Assembly (NCBI GenBank): GCA_009392815.1
Contig: VFFS01000055.1
Span: 1-64,000 of the forward strand
Origin: SAR202 cluster bacterium
GTDB taxonomy: Bacteria; Chloroflexota; Dehalococcoidia; Lucifugimonadales; UBA826
DNA: 64,000 nt
Direction: 5' to 3'
In this document: positions 62,346 through 64,000 of the stretch, one piece after another
How the letters are laid out: the number at the start of each line of letters is the position of its first letter
Position numbering within the stretch: the first letter of the stretch is position 1
Translations under genes and position numbers: made by a program
The notes under the pieces: model-generated
Databases searched by the model: none
What the model saw: only the letters and a program-made list of their open reading frames with translations
What the model was told of the DNA's origin: nothing

Positions 62346-63338
62346 ATGTCTGAAATTCTGGTTCTAGCGGAGATAGAAAATGGAACACTACACTCGACAG
62401 CAGGAGAGCTACTAGCAGCAGCAAGAAAACTCGCCGCCGAACTAAACCTAGATGTTTCAGCAGCTTTATTTGGAGAAATAACAGAGGATATTACTGGAGA
62501 AGTCGTCGCATTAGGGGCTGATAATGTCTATACCGCTTCCCACCCAAAACTCGCCTCCAATGTAGCTGACGCCCACGTGGCAGCCCTTGAACAAATATGT
62601 CAGCAGGCGTCACCTACAGCTGTGCTAACAGCGAAAACACCTTTGGGTCGCGTAGTTGGACCAAGATTGGCTTACCGAATGGGTGTTGGAGTTGCCCAGG
62701 ACTGTATGAACGTCACAGGTGAAAAGATATCGGGGAAAATAACGGTTACAAGACCCGTGTACGGAGGGAATGCAATGGCGGCATTCACTTTCACAGATAA
62801 GAACCCACAATTCATTGTCGTAAGAGTTAAGGCTTTTGAGGCTCTGGAGAGAGATGATAGTAGGGTTGGGCGAATAGTTGAGCTGGATATGGACATCGCT
62901 GATGATCAAATCAAGGTTAAATTGATAGAAACAGTCAAAGAAGAATCAGAGGGCGTAAAACTAGAAGACGCGTCAGTTATTGTAAGCGGAGGGCGTGGGC
63001 TTGGTGGTCCGGAGCCATTTTCGCAACTAGAAGAGCTAGCTAAGATGTTCAATGGTGCCGTTGGCGCCTCACGGGCGGTATGTGACGCCGGTTGGCTTGA
63101 TCACTCCTACCAGGTTGGTCTTACAGGAAAAACAGTTAGTCCAGATCTGTATATAACAGTCGGAATATCTGGTGCTAGCCAGCATATGGCAGGGTGCTCA
63201 TCATCAAAAAGTATTGTGGCTATTAATAAAGATAGTGAAGCAAACATATTCAAAGAAGCTTCGTTTGGGGTTGTAGGGGATTGGGAGAAAGTACTCCCTT
63301 CATTCACGGCAACGGTGCAAGAACTACTTAGTTCGTAA
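62346..63338 (+). CDS. etfA: electron transfer flavoprotein alpha subunit
   Basis: 330-residue EtfA. It has an N-terminal alpha/beta domain and a C-terminal FAD domain with VSGGRGLGGPEPFSQLEEL, GASRAVCDAGW and LYITVGISGASQHMAGCSSSKSIVAIN signatures. It binds the redox FAD of the ETF dimer. Partner dehydrogenases and ETF:quinone oxidoreductase are not in the window. Confidence 0.96.
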   Translation: MSEILVLAEIENGTLHSTAGELLAAARKLAAELNLDVSAALFGEITEDITGEVVALGADNVYTASHPKLASNVADAHVAALEQICQQASPTAVLTAKTPLGRVVGPRLAYRMGVGVAQDCMNVTGEKISGKITVTRPVYGGNAMAAFTFTDKNPQFIVVRVKAFEALERDDSRVGRIVELDMDIADDQIKVKLIETVKEESEGVKLEDASVIVSGGRGLGGPEPFSQLEELAKMFNGAVGASRAVCDAGWLDHSYQVGLTGKTVSPDLYITVGISGASQHMAGCSSSKSIVAINKDSEANIFKEASFGVVGDWEKVLPSFTATVQELLSS

Positions 63339-63428
63339 ATCACCTTCTGGCAAAATTTATGACACATTCACCAAATACACATTAAAACAAGAAATTCGGA
63401 GATTGACTCAGACTCATATCGTTACTCT

Positions 63429-63911
63429 GTGAAAATTCAAGAAGATAGTGGGAAACATATTGAAATGATGGGCAATCATTTTTTTGATGAATTAGAAGAA
63501 GTAAAGGAGAGCATACTAGAGGCAGATGTTCTGTCGCTATTCTTTCCATATTTTGGCAAGGCAATTCTTCTAGATACGAGAAGTAATGAAACTAACGGAC
63601 CAACCATATTACTAACTAAAATGGTTAGAAACCCTCAAGAACGAATCAGAAGCCTAGAACAGCTCAGACCCGGATTTCCAGACGTAGATAAAATGATTCT
63701 CATACCTTGGGTGCGATACATTTCGACTCTTATAGAAAGTGGAGTTTGGGCTTCAATAGTGACTCGCTTGGAGCAAACCACCTTCATAGATCCAGAAAAA
63801 TCTACTGACTCACTACTTTTGGAGCTCAAGGAAATGGAACGTATCGAGTTAATTTCTGCGATAAGGGGCCCAAAATATGAAACTATCTGGTCTCTACGTA
63901 AAGATATATAG
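63429..63911 (+). CDS. protein of unknown function downstream of etfBA
   Basis: 160-residue soluble protein that I do not recognise. It is helix-rich and acidic at the N-terminus (FFDELEEVKESILEADVL), followed by strands (KAILLDTRSN, ILLTKMV) and an Arg/Pro segment, then helices to a RGPKYETIWSLR end. A strand-helix order with FPDVDKMILIPW suggests a compact alpha/beta fold. Start is GTG, 90 bases after etfA on the same strand, so co-expression with ETF is plausible. The last 89 bases of the window hold nothing recognisable. Confidence 0.6.
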   Translation: MKIQEDSGKHIEMMGNHFFDELEEVKESILEADVLSLFFPYFGKAILLDTRSNETNGPTILLTKMVRNPQERIRSLEQLRPGFPDVDKMILIPWVRYISTLIESGVWASIVTRLEQTTFIDPEKSTDSLLLELKEMERIELISAIRGPKYETIWSLRKDI

Positions 63912-64000
63912 CGCCCTAGATTTTATATCGCAAACTCCCCTTCGAATCATTTGACGGACAGTAATCCACATCAGAAACGTTTTACCAACCAAGTGTATTC

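Noticed and set aside
1-64000. CRISPR arrays, transposases, integrases, toxin-antitoxin or phage genes
   Set aside because: I looked for regularly spaced repeats and for hallmark motifs and saw none. The window reads as ordinary chromosomal backbone.

Overview
The window looks like a compact, low-GC (estimated near 42% by eye), gene-dense bacterial chromosome segment with no mobile elements, CRISPR arrays or rRNA genes. My best guess is a marine SAR202-type member of the Chloroflexota (class Dehalococcoidia or a relative). The reasons are an 11-subunit complex I operon without nuoEFG, a SufBCD/SufU/SufS/Rrf2 cluster, an enolase-superfamily enzyme next to a luciferase-like flavin monooxygenase (both families are known to be expanded in SAR202), many lipoproteins with Pro/Thr-rich linkers, and frequent TTG starts. 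This placement is inference from gene content; no marker gene was compared.

Layout. 1-5.1 kb: the 3' part of an iron/cobalamin-type ABC ATPase, a gamma-carbonic anhydrase, a TPR lipoprotein, a three-gene Na+-pumping decarboxylase set without its carboxyltransferase alpha subunit, a Yip1-like membrane protein and TatD. 5.2-6.9 kb: a lipoprotein peptide-type solute-binding protein. 6.9-13.2 kb: a minus-strand suf operon, sufB-sufC-sufD-sufU-rrf2-sufS-sufU2, with two SufU paralogues. 13.4-15.9 kb: YjbQ, a nucleoside-phosphorylase-like protein and a polyprenyl diphosphate synthase. 16.1-26.8 kb: nuoABCDHIJK-x-LMN, where x is a 64-residue soluble protein. 26.9-39.1 kb: NAD kinase, Nudix hydrolase, M20 peptidase, enolase-type enzyme, luciferase-like oxidoreductase, PAC2 protein, DUF2087-like protein, alpha/beta hydrolase, SDR, trehalose phosphatase, GlmU and a CNNM/CorC-type protein. 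39.2-41.8 kb: a strong bidirectional terminator, a collagen-like lipoprotein, a cation exchanger and tRNA-Arg(CCG). 41.9-57.9 kb, mostly minus strand: 5'-3' exonuclease, 2-hydroxyacid dehydrogenase, a dipeptide-type ABC transporter, prfB with a programmed frameshift, penicillin-acylase-family hydrolase, PriA, L19, Tat components, Maf and a RumA-type methyltransferase. 58-64 kb: lipoyl synthase, two desulforedoxin-like miniproteins, a MetF-like protein, a zinc-ribbon protein, EtfBA and an unknown protein.

How the parts work together. Complex I, EtfBA, SUF iron-sulfur assembly and LipA together point to respiratory metabolism with heavy Fe-S and flavin use. The decarboxylase trio would couple decarboxylation to Na+ export if an alpha subunit is encoded elsewhere. 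The solute-binding proteins, the Dpp-type permeases, the M20 peptidase and the acylase-type hydrolase fit oligopeptide or amide scavenging.

The most notable non-obvious signals are: (1) prfB is split by a CTT-TGA-C +1 frameshift site; (2) an 18-bp perfect inverted repeat brackets the start codon of the luciferase-like gene, and a 14-bp hairpin lies within the same gene; (3) two desulforedoxin-type proteins of 38 and 47 residues lie downstream of a MetF-like gene; (4) perfect inverted repeats without U-tracts recur across stop codons; (5) a collagen-like lipoprotein has a near-consensus promoter and a possible 32-codon leader ORF.
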